Below are positions 37,472 through 47,516 of a stretch of DNA of 64,000 bases, in pieces. Every line of letters begins with the position of its first letter. The stretch's first letter is position 1. Below the pieces are notes generated by a model. It was not told the origin of the DNA and did not search any database. It saw only the letters and a program-made list of their open reading frames with translations. Both the position numbers and the translations under genes were made by a program. Origin of the DNA: Fidelibacterota bacterium (GTDB lineage Bacteria; Fidelibacterota; Marinisomatia; Marinisomatales; TCS55); contig JAERSH010000048.1 in the NCBI GenBank assembly GCA_016845785.1, forward strand, positions 31,662 through 95,661. The letters run 5' to 3'.

Positions 37472-40196
37472 TAAATCTTTTTTATCACTTCTTTTTAGTT
37501 GGACAGTCCTTTGGGCAGATCAACCATTGAATTGGGACACACTGCCGGCATTACCAAATCAATTGGGTGTAGCCGGTTCATTTACAGGTGTGCATCAGGA
37601 TGCATTCATCGTGGCCGGCGGGGCCAATTTCCCGCTTGGCGTTCCATGGGAAAAAACTGAAGATGGATTTAATTCGCCTAAATTTTATCATGACCAAATT
37701 CATGTTTTAGCAAAAAATGGGACAGAATATACTTGGCGAGAGACGGAGGTATCATTGCCTCGATCCCTTGCTTATGGGGTTTCAGTTCCAACGCCCAATG
37801 GGATTATTTGTATTGGAGGCGAATGGCAAGATCATCAACGGGATGCAAAGAATAAAGTCTATCAATCAACTCAAGGTATATCAGATAATGTATTTGTAAT
37901 CCGATGGGAAGGCTCTGTGAGTATATCCCATAAATGGATTGCGCCCAATGATGAAAAAGAAGCGGTCCTTGACCTGCCAAAACTCCCTAAACCAACCACG
38001 GCATTGGCCGGGACAATTATCGGAAACAAAATCTATATTGTGGGAGGGGATAGCGGTGATGGCGCTACTAAAAACTTCTGGATGCTGGATTTAGATAACC
38101 GGCATTCTCCTGAAAAATTTCATTGGAAAGCATTACCAACATGGCCCGGCCCACCTAGGACTCACCTATTGGTAAGCACACAACATGATGGGAGGGAGAC
38201 ATCTTTATTAATGTTCAGTGGCAGGACAAAAATCGATGGTCGATGGAAAATGCTTACGGATGGGTATAAATATATTCCTAGCCAAAATAAATGGATAATG
38301 CTCGGTCCCATTCAATTGAAGGGTGACGAGAACCCAAGGTGTGTTATGGCCGGATCAATCAGTAAAATGGGTACAAACCATTTGGCTGTTTTTGGCGGTG
38401 CCGATGGAAAAGGGTTTCTATACCTTACGGAACTTGCGGACCAAATCAGCAAAGCAGAATCAACAAATGATAAAGAGAAAGTGTCTCGCCTAAAAAAGGA
38501 TCAAAAAGATTTCCTAAACAACCATCCGGGATTCAGTGAAGATATTTTGCTATACAATACTGTCACCAATCGTTGGTCCACATATGGTACACTTCCTGTT
38601 AAAAGTCGGGTAACAACTACTGCAGTGCAATGGGCTGAATCGATAGTGATTCCCACAGGGGAGGTCAGTCCCGGTATTCGATCGCCTGAAATATGGAGAA
38701 TGACCCCGTCGATTCATGGCAATGGATTCGGTACGATGAATTGGACCGTGTTAAGCCTCTATTTGCTCGTCATCGTGGGCATTGGTGTATGGGTATCAAA
38801 AAAAGGAAAAACAACCGATGATTTCTTTTTAGCCGGCCGACGGATTCCTTGGTGGGCAGCAGGATTGAGTATTTATTCTACACAACTCAGCGCCATTACT
38901 TATTTGGCCATACCGGCAAAAACCTTTGCCACTGATTGGGTACGCTTTTTGATTCAATTAGGAATTATCGCTTGTGCACCCATTGTGGTTTATTTCTTTT
39001 TACCATTTTTCCGCCGGCTGAATGTGACCAGTGCTTATGAATATTTAGAACTGCGATTCAGTTTGGCCATTCGGTTATTGGGCAGTGGTTCATTTGTCAT
39101 CTTTCAACTGGCAAGGATGGGGATTGTCATCCTATTGCCTGCATTGGCACTCTCTGCAGTAACAGGATTGGATGTGGTGATGTGCATTATTCTAATGGGT
39201 GTCTTGAGTACCCTATACACAGTATTGGGAGGCATCGAGGCGGTCATCTGGACGGATGTATTGCAAACAGTCATCCTTTTGGGGGGCGCAATGGTCGCCC
39301 TGGTGATTATGGTTTTGAATGTGGATGGGGGTCTGGCTGGTGCAATCTCAATGGCATCGGAACAAGGAAAATTAAACTGGGTCAATCTGGACTGGAACCT
39401 AACAGATGATACTTTAGGTGTAATTTTGCTTGGCGCCATATTTACAGTATTGCTTCCATATACCACAGATCAAGCGGTGGTACAGCGGTATTTAACCACC
39501 AAAGATGAAGAATCTGCCGCAAAAGCGATTTATACCAATGGATGGTTAGCCATCCCCGGTTCCATTTTGTTCTTTGGATTGGGTACCATGTTGTTCATTT
39601 ATTTTCAACAATATCCATCTCAATTGCCGCCATTGGATAAGGCAGATCAGGTATTTCCCATTTTTATCGTAGATGTGATGCCCGCCGGTTTGGCCGGCTT
39701 GCTTATTGCGGGGGTATTTGCAGCTGCCATGAGCAGTTTAGATTCCAGTATGCACTCGATTGCCACTGTTCTCACTACAGATTTCATTAAACGGTTACGT
39801 CCTCAGCAGTCAGACCTCTTATCCATTGCGAAGAAATTGACATTCATTTTGGGTGTGTTAGGTACCGTATCTGCTATTGTGATTGCATCCATTGATATCA
39901 AACACTTATGGGATTATCTCATGAATATTATTGGCCTCCTGCTCGGCGCTTTGGGCGGCTTATTCATGCTGGGGATATTTACAAAGCGAGTTCAATCGAA
40001 CCATGCATGGATCGGTGTGATTGGATGTGTAGCATCCTTATGGTGGGTAAAAAATTATACGGACTTAAATGGCCTCCTTTATGGGGCTATTGGTACGGGA
40101 AGTTGTTTCATTATAGGATTATTGGTCAGTATACTATTCCCCCAACAACAGAAGGATTTGAGGGGACTCACTTGGACCACACGAAATCAGGATTAG
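37464..40196 (+). CDS. NanM-type sialic acid mutarotase fused to SSS sodium/solute symporter
   Basis: 910 residues from the ATG at 37464 (8-base overlap with the esterase). After a signal sequence, residues about 20-420 are a kelch-type propeller ('VAGGANFPLGVPWE', 'IYIVGGDSGDG', 'LAVFGGADG') of the cyclically permuted NanM-like kind. From about residue 427 there are some 13 membrane helices with sodium:solute symporter features ('DDFFLAGRRIPWWAAGLSIYSTQLSA', split here only for description). The periplasmic domain would convert alpha- to beta-sialic acid and hand it to its own transporter. The adjacent nanA and epimerase support sialate as the cargo. Confidence 0.9.
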   Translation: MSNKSFLSLLFSWTVLWADQPLNWDTLPALPNQLGVAGSFTGVHQDAFIVAGGANFPLGVPWEKTEDGFNSPKFYHDQIHVLAKNGTEYTWRETEVSLPRSLAYGVSVPTPNGIICIGGEWQDHQRDAKNKVYQSTQGISDNVFVIRWEGSVSISHKWIAPNDEKEAVLDLPKLPKPTTALAGTIIGNKIYIVGGDSGDGATKNFWMLDLDNRHSPEKFHWKALPTWPGPPRTHLLVSTQHDGRETSLLMFSGRTKIDGRWKMLTDGYKYIPSQNKWIMLGPIQLKGDENPRCVMAGSISKMGTNHLAVFGGADGKGFLYLTELADQISKAESTNDKEKVSRLKKDQKDFLNNHPGFSEDILLYNTVTNRWSTYGTLPVKSRVTTTAVQWAESIVIPTGEVSPGIRSPEIWRMTPSIHGNGFGTMNWTVLSLYLLVIVGIGVWVSKKGKTTDDFFLAGRRIPWWAAGLSIYSTQLSAITYLAIPAKTFATDWVRFLIQLGIIACAPIVVYFFLPFFRRLNVTSAYEYLELRFSLAIRLLGSGSFVIFQLARMGIVILLPALALSAVTGLDVVMCIILMGVLSTLYTVLGGIEAVIWTDVLQTVILLGGAMVALVIMVLNVDGGLAGAISMASEQGKLNWVNLDWNLTDDTLGVILLGAIFTVLLPYTTDQAVVQRYLTTKDEESAAKAIYTNGWLAIPGSILFFGLGTMLFIYFQQYPSQLPPLDKADQVFPIFIVDVMPAGLAGLLIAGVFAAAMSSLDSSMHSIATVLTTDFIKRLRPQQSDLLSIAKKLTFILGVLGTVSAIVIASIDIKHLWDYLMNIIGLLLGALGGLFMLGIFTKRVQSNHAWIGVIGCVASLWWVKNYTDLNGLLYGAIGTGSCFIIGLLVSILFPQQQKDLRGLTWTTRNQD

Positions 40197-40197
40197 G

Positions 40198-41247
40198 ATG
40201 AAAAAGCACGTATTATTTTTACTTATACTTTTATTTAGTGTAACCTGCCAAAATTCGAATAAGCCAGAATTTACCATTGGTGTATGGGGTCATTATAAAG
40301 ACAGAACAAACGAGGAATGGCAGCAATATTTCCAAAAATATGGGGACGCAGGTATAACGGATTATTTCATATCCGGTAGTCCGGAAAACATGCAAAAATT
40401 GACGCAAGCTGCAAAAGGTATGGATGTGAATATTCACGCCTGGGTGTGGACCATGAATCGCCCGGGAGATAAAGTAGCGGCTCAACATCCGGAATGGTAC
40501 TCAGTGAATCGAAATGGTGATAATAGTTTTGACTATCGCGCTTACGTGGACTATTACCAATGGCTCAGTCCATTTAGTGAAGGGGCGCGGAAGCATATAA
40601 AATCCATTATGACATCCTATGCTGAGATTGAAGGATTGGCATCAGTCCATTTGGATTATGTCCGATATTGCGATGTGATTCTTCCCAAAATGCTCCAACC
40701 CAAATATGGATTAAATCAAACCACAGAAATGCCCGAATTTGATTTTGGTTATCACCCCAATGCCATTGCAGGGTTTCAGCAAAAATATGGAGAGAATCCA
40801 CTAGAGATGGATCATCCTGAAGAAAGTATGGAATGGCGACAATTTCGGTTGGATGCCTTATCATCTTTGGTGAATGAAATTGCTGAGATCGTACACTCAA
40901 AAGGGAAAAAGCTATCTGCAGCCGTATTTCCCTTTCCGGAAATGTCACGAAAAATGGTTCGCCAAAATTGGAGCGATTGGGATTTAGATATTGTATGCCC
41001 CATGAATTACCATAACTTTTACGGTGAAGACACAGATTGGATTCAATTCAGTGTCGAAAGTGGAATGAAAGAAACCAATGGCAGATTGGATTATCGATCG
41101 GGATTATTTGTGGGTGCACTTCCACCTGATTCATTGGAAAGTGCCATTCAAAAATCAAAAATGGGTGGTGCGAATGGTGTAACCATTTTTAGTATCAGCG
41201 GTTTGACCGATGCCCATTTAGAAGCCCTTAAGACGATCCAATATTAA
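40198..41247 (+). CDS. Uncharacterised lipoprotein with TIM-barrel glycosidase-like features
   Basis: 349 residues, lipoprotein signal with Cys17 (FSVTC). 'IHAWVWTMNRPGD', 'HPEWYSVNRNGDNSFDYRAYVDYYQWLSP' (in two parts), 'ASVHLDYVRYCDVI' and 'DWDLDIVCPMNYHNFYG' follow the pattern of GHL10/DUF187-like putative glycoside hydrolases, with Asp in 'HLDYVRY' a candidate catalytic residue. It is the last gene of the nan operon, directly after the mutarotase-transporter. No specific activity can be assigned. Confidence 0.6.
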   Translation: MKKHVLFLLILLFSVTCQNSNKPEFTIGVWGHYKDRTNEEWQQYFQKYGDAGITDYFISGSPENMQKLTQAAKGMDVNIHAWVWTMNRPGDKVAAQHPEWYSVNRNGDNSFDYRAYVDYYQWLSPFSEGARKHIKSIMTSYAEIEGLASVHLDYVRYCDVILPKMLQPKYGLNQTTEMPEFDFGYHPNAIAGFQQKYGENPLEMDHPEESMEWRQFRLDALSSLVNEIAEIVHSKGKKLSAAVFPFPEMSRKMVRQNWSDWDLDIVCPMNYHNFYGEDTDWIQFSVESGMKETNGRLDYRSGLFVGALPPDSLESAIQKSKMGGANGVTIFSISGLTDAHLEALKTIQY

Positions 41248-41252
41248 ATAAC

Positions 41253-42821
41253 TTATTTTGACAAATATTTATCTTTACCATCAGTGAGCCAGCTGAGGCT
41301 AAATCGAGCAAAATAGAGTTGATATAACTCAAACTCACCATTTTCATAGAATAAACCAATGGTCCCATCCTCTAGTTTGGTGAGACTAGAATAGCCTGAT
41401 AAATCTGCATATATTCGTTTCGAATATTCCGCTGGCCACGTGGCACCTTCATCCGTACTCAAATATACATGGAGATTTTTTCGTTGAGATGGATGTCTCG
41501 GGTTAGAAAAAAGAAGCCGACTTTTATCATATCCATCTAATACAGAAGTATATCGAATTAGGTCTGCATTTACACGAGGATCGACTAACTGTGAGTGGAC
41601 TTTACTTGGAGACCAGGTTTCACCCCCATCCGATGATATGGATGTTTTTCGATATCCCCCTGAAGAGCGGATATTCATTAATAGATCACCATTGTCTAAT
41701 TCTACAATTTTTGATTCGTCACCACCGCCAGCGGGATTAGGTGTCCCCATACTCGCGCTCCAAGATTCACCGCCGTCATCGCTATAAATCATATGGTTCT
41801 TAAGTGTTCGACTTTCGTCAGGTCTCACGCCAGCTACAGCCACAATTCTCCCTGAACGTAATTGGTGTGCACTGCCCGAGGCAACCCAAGCGGCATGCCA
41901 TGAAGAATAGATTTGATCTGAGAGATCTTTCGGTTCACTCCATGTGAATCCATTATCCACACTCCGGGAGACATTAAACCTGATTTTATTTGAAGGGGTG
42001 GAAGCAAAGAGCCCGCTATGAGAAGCGAAAAGCAAAATGATTGCACCTGTATTTTTGTCCACAACCAATGCAGGATCAGATGCGCCAAAACTACCGAAAT
42101 CGGCGGCAATGATTGGTTCAGACCAGGTGTCCCCATTATCTGTGCTTCTCCGAATGGTGATGTCAATATTTCCCGGCAAATCACTGGGGTCTATCCGCTT
42201 GTCTGCAGCAGTAATGAGGGTGCCATCCAATCCTGTGCAAATAGCCGGAATGCGATAATTTCCCGATCCATAATCACCACCAGAATAAAGGACCTTATGG
42301 GCCATGAGAATTTCTCTATTGCCCGGGAATTCGGGATTTGGCATGGCTTGTGATTGATTATTTACTGTGACTGACTCACAAGTTGCATCAATAACATCTC
42401 CTTCCTTTGCATCCATACTAATATTATAAGTAATCCAAAAGTAATTGTGGCCCTGTTTTAAATCTTGAGTGCCCGTAATGGTTATTTTTCCCTCCGTCGG
42501 ATTGGCTTGTCCAAATTCATTATTCGTATTGAGCTTTTTGTCACCCTTCGTATAATAAATAATCACTTTTTCAATCACTGATTTTGGTGTATTTCCAATG
42601 GTGAGGGTGATTGCATTTGCAACACCGGGTGTGGATTCATATCCTGTTTTTATATTAATGAGCATGATACGCTCATTATGATTACCCCGGCCGGCAGGAA
42701 AGGAAGGTTGGGTAACGATGTATGGGGATATTTCAGCTACATCTTCATGGTCCTTTTTCTGATCACAGGATGATATAAGAAAAAGAATTATCACCAGTAT
42801 GCCGGTACGGAAAATATTCAT
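41253..42821 (-). CDS. Exo-alpha-sialidase (GH33) lipoprotein with N-terminal BNR-associated domain
   Basis: 522 residues; lipoprotein signal with Cys19 (LISSC). Residues about 35-165 form a beta-sandwich of the BNR_assoc_N type found before Bacteroidota sialidases. The propeller from about residue 175 has 'YRIPAI' with R190 and five Asp boxes ('STDNGDTW', 'SVDNGFTW', 'SDDGGESW', 'SSDGGETW', 'STDEGATW'). It releases terminal sialic acid for the nan genes. It converges with the preceding lipoprotein gene (5 bases apart) and diverges from the FG-GAP protein. Confidence 0.93.
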   Translation of the reverse strand: MNIFRTGILVIILFLISSCDQKKDHEDVAEISPYIVTQPSFPAGRGNHNERIMLINIKTGYESTPGVANAITLTIGNTPKSVIEKVIIYYTKGDKKLNTNNEFGQANPTEGKITITGTQDLKQGHNYFWITYNISMDAKEGDVIDATCESVTVNNQSQAMPNPEFPGNREILMAHKVLYSGGDYGSGNYRIPAICTGLDGTLITAADKRIDPSDLPGNIDITIRRSTDNGDTWSEPIIAADFGSFGASDPALVVDKNTGAIILLFASHSGLFASTPSNKIRFNVSRSVDNGFTWSEPKDLSDQIYSSWHAAWVASGSAHQLRSGRIVAVAGVRPDESRTLKNHMIYSDDGGESWSASMGTPNPAGGGDESKIVELDNGDLLMNIRSSGGYRKTSISSDGGETWSPSKVHSQLVDPRVNADLIRYTSVLDGYDKSRLLFSNPRHPSQRKNLHVYLSTDEGATWPAEYSKRIYADLSGYSSLTKLEDGTIGLFYENGEFELYQLYFARFSLSWLTDGKDKYLSK

Positions 42822-42845
42822 TTTAAATGCGTTCTTGTAAATTAT

Positions 42846-42865
42846 TAGGGATAAAGTTATCTCTA
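42846..42865. promoter_or_regulatory. Inverted repeat in sialidase/FG-GAP divergent promoter region
   Basis: TAGGGATAA-AG-TTATCTCTA, eight of nine positions paired, lies between the divergent starts of the sialidase and the FG-GAP protein. Its location suggests an operator shared by the two genes; no regulator is identified. Confidence 0.35.
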
Positions 42866-42973
42866 CAATTTAGGGACTTAAAGAATTTGGATTGGATGAA
42901 ATATTATTGAATCATGGATAAAATTTGTCTTATCCATTATTTTTTGTATCAAAGTAAAACCGTAGATTTTAGA

Positions 42974-45900
42974 ATGATTCAAAATAGAAAATTATTTCTT
43001 TTCGTTTTCTTGATTCTAGGATATTCAACGGTTCTCGCTCAAAAGGAACCCTTATTTTCTCTTTTATCCTCTGATAAAACGGGCATTCATTTTCAGAATA
43101 CAATTGAGGACAAAAAAAGACACAACATTTTGATTTATGCCAACTATTATGGCGGGGCTGGGGTCGGTGTGGGTGACTTTAACAAAGATGGATTACCTGA
43201 TTTATTTTTTGCAGGCAACCTAGTTCCAGATCAACTTTATATCAATAAGGGTAACATGGCATTTGAAGATGTGACGCAAAAAGCAGGCATTATTCATGAT
43301 GGTAGTTGGTCCACGGGTGTAACCATCGCGGATGTGAATGGGGATGGATGGGATGATATTTATGTCACTATGGAATTATTTGATCATGAATCGGATTTGC
43401 GGCGGAATAAATTATACATTAATAATGGCGATCTTACGTTTACTGAAAGTGCAAAATCATTTGGTATAGATAATTCGGAACGGACTCGCCATGCGGTGTT
43501 CTTCGATTATAATCATGATGGATTTTTAGATTTATATGTATTGAATCAGCCACCAAATCCAGGAAGTTATTCTGAATATTTCGGCACGAAATTGCTCCAA
43601 CCTCAATATGCATCCATTCTATATAAAAATATTAACAATACTCATTTTGAAGATGTAACGAAGGCAGCCAATTTATTTTTAACCGGATTTCCCAATGCTG
43701 TATCCGCAAGTGATTACAATAATGATGGCTGGACAGACCTTTATGTCGCCCACGATTTTTATGCCCCAGATAAATTATATTTCAACAATCAAGATGGTAC
43801 ATTTACAAACCGTGCCAACTCATCCCTGAAACATATGTCATATTTTAGTATGGGTGTGGATGCTGCAGATATAAATAATGATGGATACCTTGATCCCATG
43901 GTAGTGGATATGGTAGCAGAAGATAATTTTAGGTTGAAGGCCAATATGAGTGGTATGAATCCTCAACTATTTTGGGATGTGGTCAATAACGGTGGCCATT
44001 ACCAGTACATGTTCAACACACTGCAGTTGAATAATGGCAATTTAACCTTTAGTGATATCGCCCAATACACCGGCATGGCCTCTACAGATTGGAGTTGGTC
44101 AAACCTAGTGGCCGATTTTGATAATGACGGGCAAAAAGATGTATATATCACCAATGGATTGCTTCGGGATATTCGCAACACAGATGCTTCAAAAGCTGTG
44201 GGTGATTTCATTCAGGATTTTGCCGATGACTATGTGAAGCGACACCCGAACCAAGGGGACATCGACCTGTTTGATATTTTGGATTTAGATGAAGTCTTGG
44301 CCCTATTGCCCTCAGAAAAAATCGGAAATTATGCTTATAAAAATAATGGGAATCTATCTTTCACCAATGTTTCAACATCATGGGGTTTAGACCATAAAAC
44401 TTTTTCCAACGGTTCTGCTTATGCCGATTTCGATAATGATGGTGATTTAGATTTGGTTGTGAATAATATAAATGAAAAGGCCTACCTATATCAAAATAAC
44501 AGTGAAAAAAATGAGAACCATTATTTAAGGATAAAATTAGAAGATGCCATTTTATTCGGAACAAAGGTGGCGGTTGAAACCGGAGGTTTTAAGCAATTTA
44601 TTGAAACCACCAATGTGAGAGGTATGTATTCTACCAGTGAACAGGTGGTTCATTTTGGATTGGGCTCATTTCAAAAAGTGGATAAAATAACGGTGACTTG
44701 GCCGGATTATTCCCAAACGATTTTATCCGATATACCTGCAGATCAAATTTTGACGGTGAAAAAAGAGAAATTGAAGTCAAAAAAGAAAGCATCAAATCTA
44801 TCGGAAACAAATCCAATATTTCTTCAAGTCACAAATCACGGGATTGATTTTCAACACAAAGAGAACGGTTTTGATGATTATGAATCGCAAATCCTTCTTC
44901 CCCATAAAATGTCTCAATTTGGACCGGGGATGGCTGCGGGAGATGTAAATAATGATGGGCTGGAGGATGTGTATATCGGCGGTGCTCTAGGACAGTCCGG
45001 GGCATTGTATATTCAATTGAAGGATGGCCGATTTGAGCGGTCAAAATCTAATCCTTGGGATAAGGATAAAATTCATGAAGATATGGATGGTGCCTTTTTT
45101 GATGTGGATAATGATGGCGATGTGGATCTCTACGTCGTAAGCGGAGGTAATTCGAAAAAAGGAACTTCAGCCATCTATCAAGATCGACTTTATTTGAATG
45201 ATGGCCGAGGGCAATTCACCAAATCAATCGATAAACTCCCCAGTATCAACGTAAGTGGATCCAAAATTAGGATAAATGATTTTGATAGAGATGGAGATTT
45301 GGATGCCTTTATTGGTGGTCGGCACGCACCCCATGAATATCCACGCCCTGCATCAAGTGTATTCCTTGAAAATGTGGATGGCCGATTTGCGGATGTTACC
45401 CAACAAAGGGCAATGGCATTCAAAAACCTTGGCATGGTCACTGATGCAGTTTGGTCAGATTATGATTCAGATGGTGATGATGATCTCATTGTTGTGGGTG
45501 AATGGATGGCAATTACTCTATTCAAAAATGAAAATGGCCAATTTATCAATTTAGGCTCTCCACCAGGATTGGAACATACAGAAGGGTGGTGGTTCTCCAT
45601 CGAAAAAGGAGATTTTGACAAGGATGGGGATGAAGATTTTATTGCGGGGAACTTGGGTTTAAACTATAAATACAAAACATCTGTGTCGGAGCCCTTTGAT
45701 GTTCATTATTATGATTTTGATGAAAATGGCAGTCGGGATGTGGTGCTGGGCTATTATAATTTTGGAGAGAAGTTTCCCCTCCGTGGATTTTCTTGCTCAT
45801 CCAATCAAATTCCCCAACTCAAAACGGATATCGGTCAATATAACCTATTTGCCTCCATGAATTTGAATGATGTGTACGGCACCATCAATTTAGATAAAGC

Positions 45901-46288
45901 ACTCCATTATGAAGCCTATACTTTCGCCAGTACTTATATTGAAAATAAAGGGAATGGCCAATTCAAAGCCCATAGACTTCCCGTCGAGGCACAACTGTCA
46001 AGTATAAATGATATACTGGTGGATGACTTTAATCATGACGGCAATCTGGATGCACTATTGGCAGGAAACCTTTTTGTATCCGAAATTGAAACACCGCGGA
46101 ATGACGCCGGTTATGGTCTATTGTTATTGGGCGATGGCACAGGTGAATTCAATCCTGTTAATGCAAAAGAAAGTGGGTTTTTTGCTCCGGGGGATGTGAA
46201 GGCGATGGTTGCATTGAAAACCAGAAATGGACAATTGATTTTGGTAGGGAATAACAATGACTATGTTCAATCGTTTATTGTAGAATAA
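42974..46288 (+). CDS. Large secreted FG-GAP/VCBS protein with ASPIC/UnbV domain (CRTAC1-like)
   Basis: 1104 residues from the ATG at 42974, which gives a clean signal peptide ending after 'STVLAQ'; an upstream in-frame ATG at 42914 adds a poor leader. Many calcium-binding propeller repeats of the form D-x-N-x-D-G-x-x-D ('VGDFNKDGLPDLFFAG', 'DFDNDGDLDLVVNN', 'DYDSDGDDDLIVVG') flank an ASPIC/UnbV domain near residues 525-600 ('VRGMYSTSEQVVHFGLG'). Such proteins commonly accompany SusCD loci in this group; a surface glycan- or protein-binding role is suspected. No enzymatic motif seen. Confidence 0.85.
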   Translation: MIQNRKLFLFVFLILGYSTVLAQKEPLFSLLSSDKTGIHFQNTIEDKKRHNILIYANYYGGAGVGVGDFNKDGLPDLFFAGNLVPDQLYINKGNMAFEDVTQKAGIIHDGSWSTGVTIADVNGDGWDDIYVTMELFDHESDLRRNKLYINNGDLTFTESAKSFGIDNSERTRHAVFFDYNHDGFLDLYVLNQPPNPGSYSEYFGTKLLQPQYASILYKNINNTHFEDVTKAANLFLTGFPNAVSASDYNNDGWTDLYVAHDFYAPDKLYFNNQDGTFTNRANSSLKHMSYFSMGVDAADINNDGYLDPMVVDMVAEDNFRLKANMSGMNPQLFWDVVNNGGHYQYMFNTLQLNNGNLTFSDIAQYTGMASTDWSWSNLVADFDNDGQKDVYITNGLLRDIRNTDASKAVGDFIQDFADDYVKRHPNQGDIDLFDILDLDEVLALLPSEKIGNYAYKNNGNLSFTNVSTSWGLDHKTFSNGSAYADFDNDGDLDLVVNNINEKAYLYQNNSEKNENHYLRIKLEDAILFGTKVAVETGGFKQFIETTNVRGMYSTSEQVVHFGLGSFQKVDKITVTWPDYSQTILSDIPADQILTVKKEKLKSKKKASNLSETNPIFLQVTNHGIDFQHKENGFDDYESQILLPHKMSQFGPGMAAGDVNNDGLEDVYIGGALGQSGALYIQLKDGRFERSKSNPWDKDKIHEDMDGAFFDVDNDGDVDLYVVSGGNSKKGTSAIYQDRLYLNDGRGQFTKSIDKLPSINVSGSKIRINDFDRDGDLDAFIGGRHAPHEYPRPASSVFLENVDGRFADVTQQRAMAFKNLGMVTDAVWSDYDSDGDDDLIVVGEWMAITLFKNENGQFINLGSPPGLEHTEGWWFSIEKGDFDKDGDEDFIAGNLGLNYKYKTSVSEPFDVHYYDFDENGSRDVVLGYYNFGEKFPLRGFSCSSNQIPQLKTDIGQYNLFASMNLNDVYGTINLDKALHYEAYTFASTYIENKGNGQFKAHRLPVEAQLSSINDILVDDFNHDGNLDALLAGNLFVSEIETPRNDAGYGLLLLGDGTGEFNPVNAKESGFFAPGDVKAMVALKTRNGQLILVGNNNDYVQSFIVE

Positions 46289-46293
46289 TTGTG

Positions 46294-47514
46294 ATGTTAA
46301 AATCACTTTTTAAATATTTTCATTTATTTTGTATTGTATCATTTATTCAATTTTTTGGATGTGAATCCAAAGAAAATGAACCAGAAAAATTAATTGATAT
46401 ATATGAAATGGATACATCTTTTAAGCGTGTGGGGTATTTACCCCGTTATCGTTTTTGGTTAGCCGATAAAATTGAATTTGATAAAATCAATTACCTCATG
46501 TTGGCTTTTGGGAATTTTAATTCAGATGGTTCATTTTCATTTAATGGTAGCGCAAATATTCATACCGTCGTAAACAAAGCCAAACAATTCGATCTAAAGA
46601 TTATGCTATCCATCGGTGGGGGTGGATTCTCAAGTCAAAAAGAAGATATTTGGGTGAAAGCGCTTTCAGATAACAATCGATCCAATAGTATTGAATTAAT
46701 GATGAATTATGTAGCGCAATATGAACTGGATGGTATTGATGTGGATTTGGAAGGAAATCTCATTACCAAATTGGGTAATACTTATAATACGTTTGTGAAA
46801 GAACTAAGAGAGCAACTTCATGCCAAAGGGATGGCGATTACGGCTGCATTACCTTCCACATATATTCGTCAGAATATTACGATGGAGACATTGAACGCAT
46901 TTGATTTTATAAATGTCATGATCTACGATGCCACGGGACCATGGAATCCTTCAAAACCAGGACATCATTCCCCATATAATCTCGCTGAACGCGCCATGGA
47001 TTATTACACAAAAACGAAAGGGCTTCCCAAAGAAAAAATTATATTAGGGATGCCATTTTATGGGCACAATTTTGATCCGGATAATATCGGGAGTTTAACG
47101 TTTAGTGAAATCATTAAAGATGATCCGGAATATGCATACTTAAACCAAAAAGATGATGTCTATTACAATGGCATTCATATGGTGGCCCATAAAAGTCAAT
47201 TGGCATTAAAAAGAGCCGGCGGCATTATGATTTGGGAATTGGGGCAGGATGATTTCTCCGGTTTATCCTTACTTAAAGCAGTGGATGAATCCTTAGCTGC
47301 GGGAAATTGCGGGAGTGATTCAATCGTGACATTTTACTTAGATAGCGACCAAGATGGATTTGGTGATATTTATAATCCAAAGCAGTCCTGCCAACAGCCC
47401 TCAGGATTTGAGACCAATCGATTAGATTGTAATGATGCGAATAGTGCGATTCATCCCGGTGCGACTGAAATTATTGATAATGTAGATAATGATTGTGATG
47501 GGCAAATAGATTAA
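46294..47514 (+). CDS. GH18 endoglycosidase/chitinase-like lipoprotein with MopE-type tail
   Basis: 406 residues from ATG 46294 (a GTG lies three bases earlier). A lipoprotein signal with Cys near residue 23 is followed by a GH18 barrel (about 35-330): 'KIMLSIGGGG' and the catalytic D146-G-I-D149-V-D151-L-E153. Residues about 340-406 hold 'DSDQDGFGD' and 'DCNDANSAIHPGA...DNDCDGQID', a MopE-type Ca2+-binding motif. In a locus rich in mannosidases, sialidases and fucosidases, an endo-beta-N-acetylglucosaminidase that cuts N-glycans from protein is more likely than a chitinase; this is inferred. It converges with GH92 two bases away. Confidence 0.88.
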   Translation: MLKSLFKYFHLFCIVSFIQFFGCESKENEPEKLIDIYEMDTSFKRVGYLPRYRFWLADKIEFDKINYLMLAFGNFNSDGSFSFNGSANIHTVVNKAKQFDLKIMLSIGGGGFSSQKEDIWVKALSDNNRSNSIELMMNYVAQYELDGIDVDLEGNLITKLGNTYNTFVKELREQLHAKGMAITAALPSTYIRQNITMETLNAFDFINVMIYDATGPWNPSKPGHHSPYNLAERAMDYYTKTKGLPKEKIILGMPFYGHNFDPDNIGSLTFSEIIKDDPEYAYLNQKDDVYYNGIHMVAHKSQLALKRAGGIMIWELGQDDFSGLSLLKAVDESLAAGNCGSDSIVTFYLDSDQDGFGDIYNPKQSCQQPSGFETNRLDCNDANSAIHPGATEIIDNVDNDCDGQID

Positions 47515-47516
47515 TT

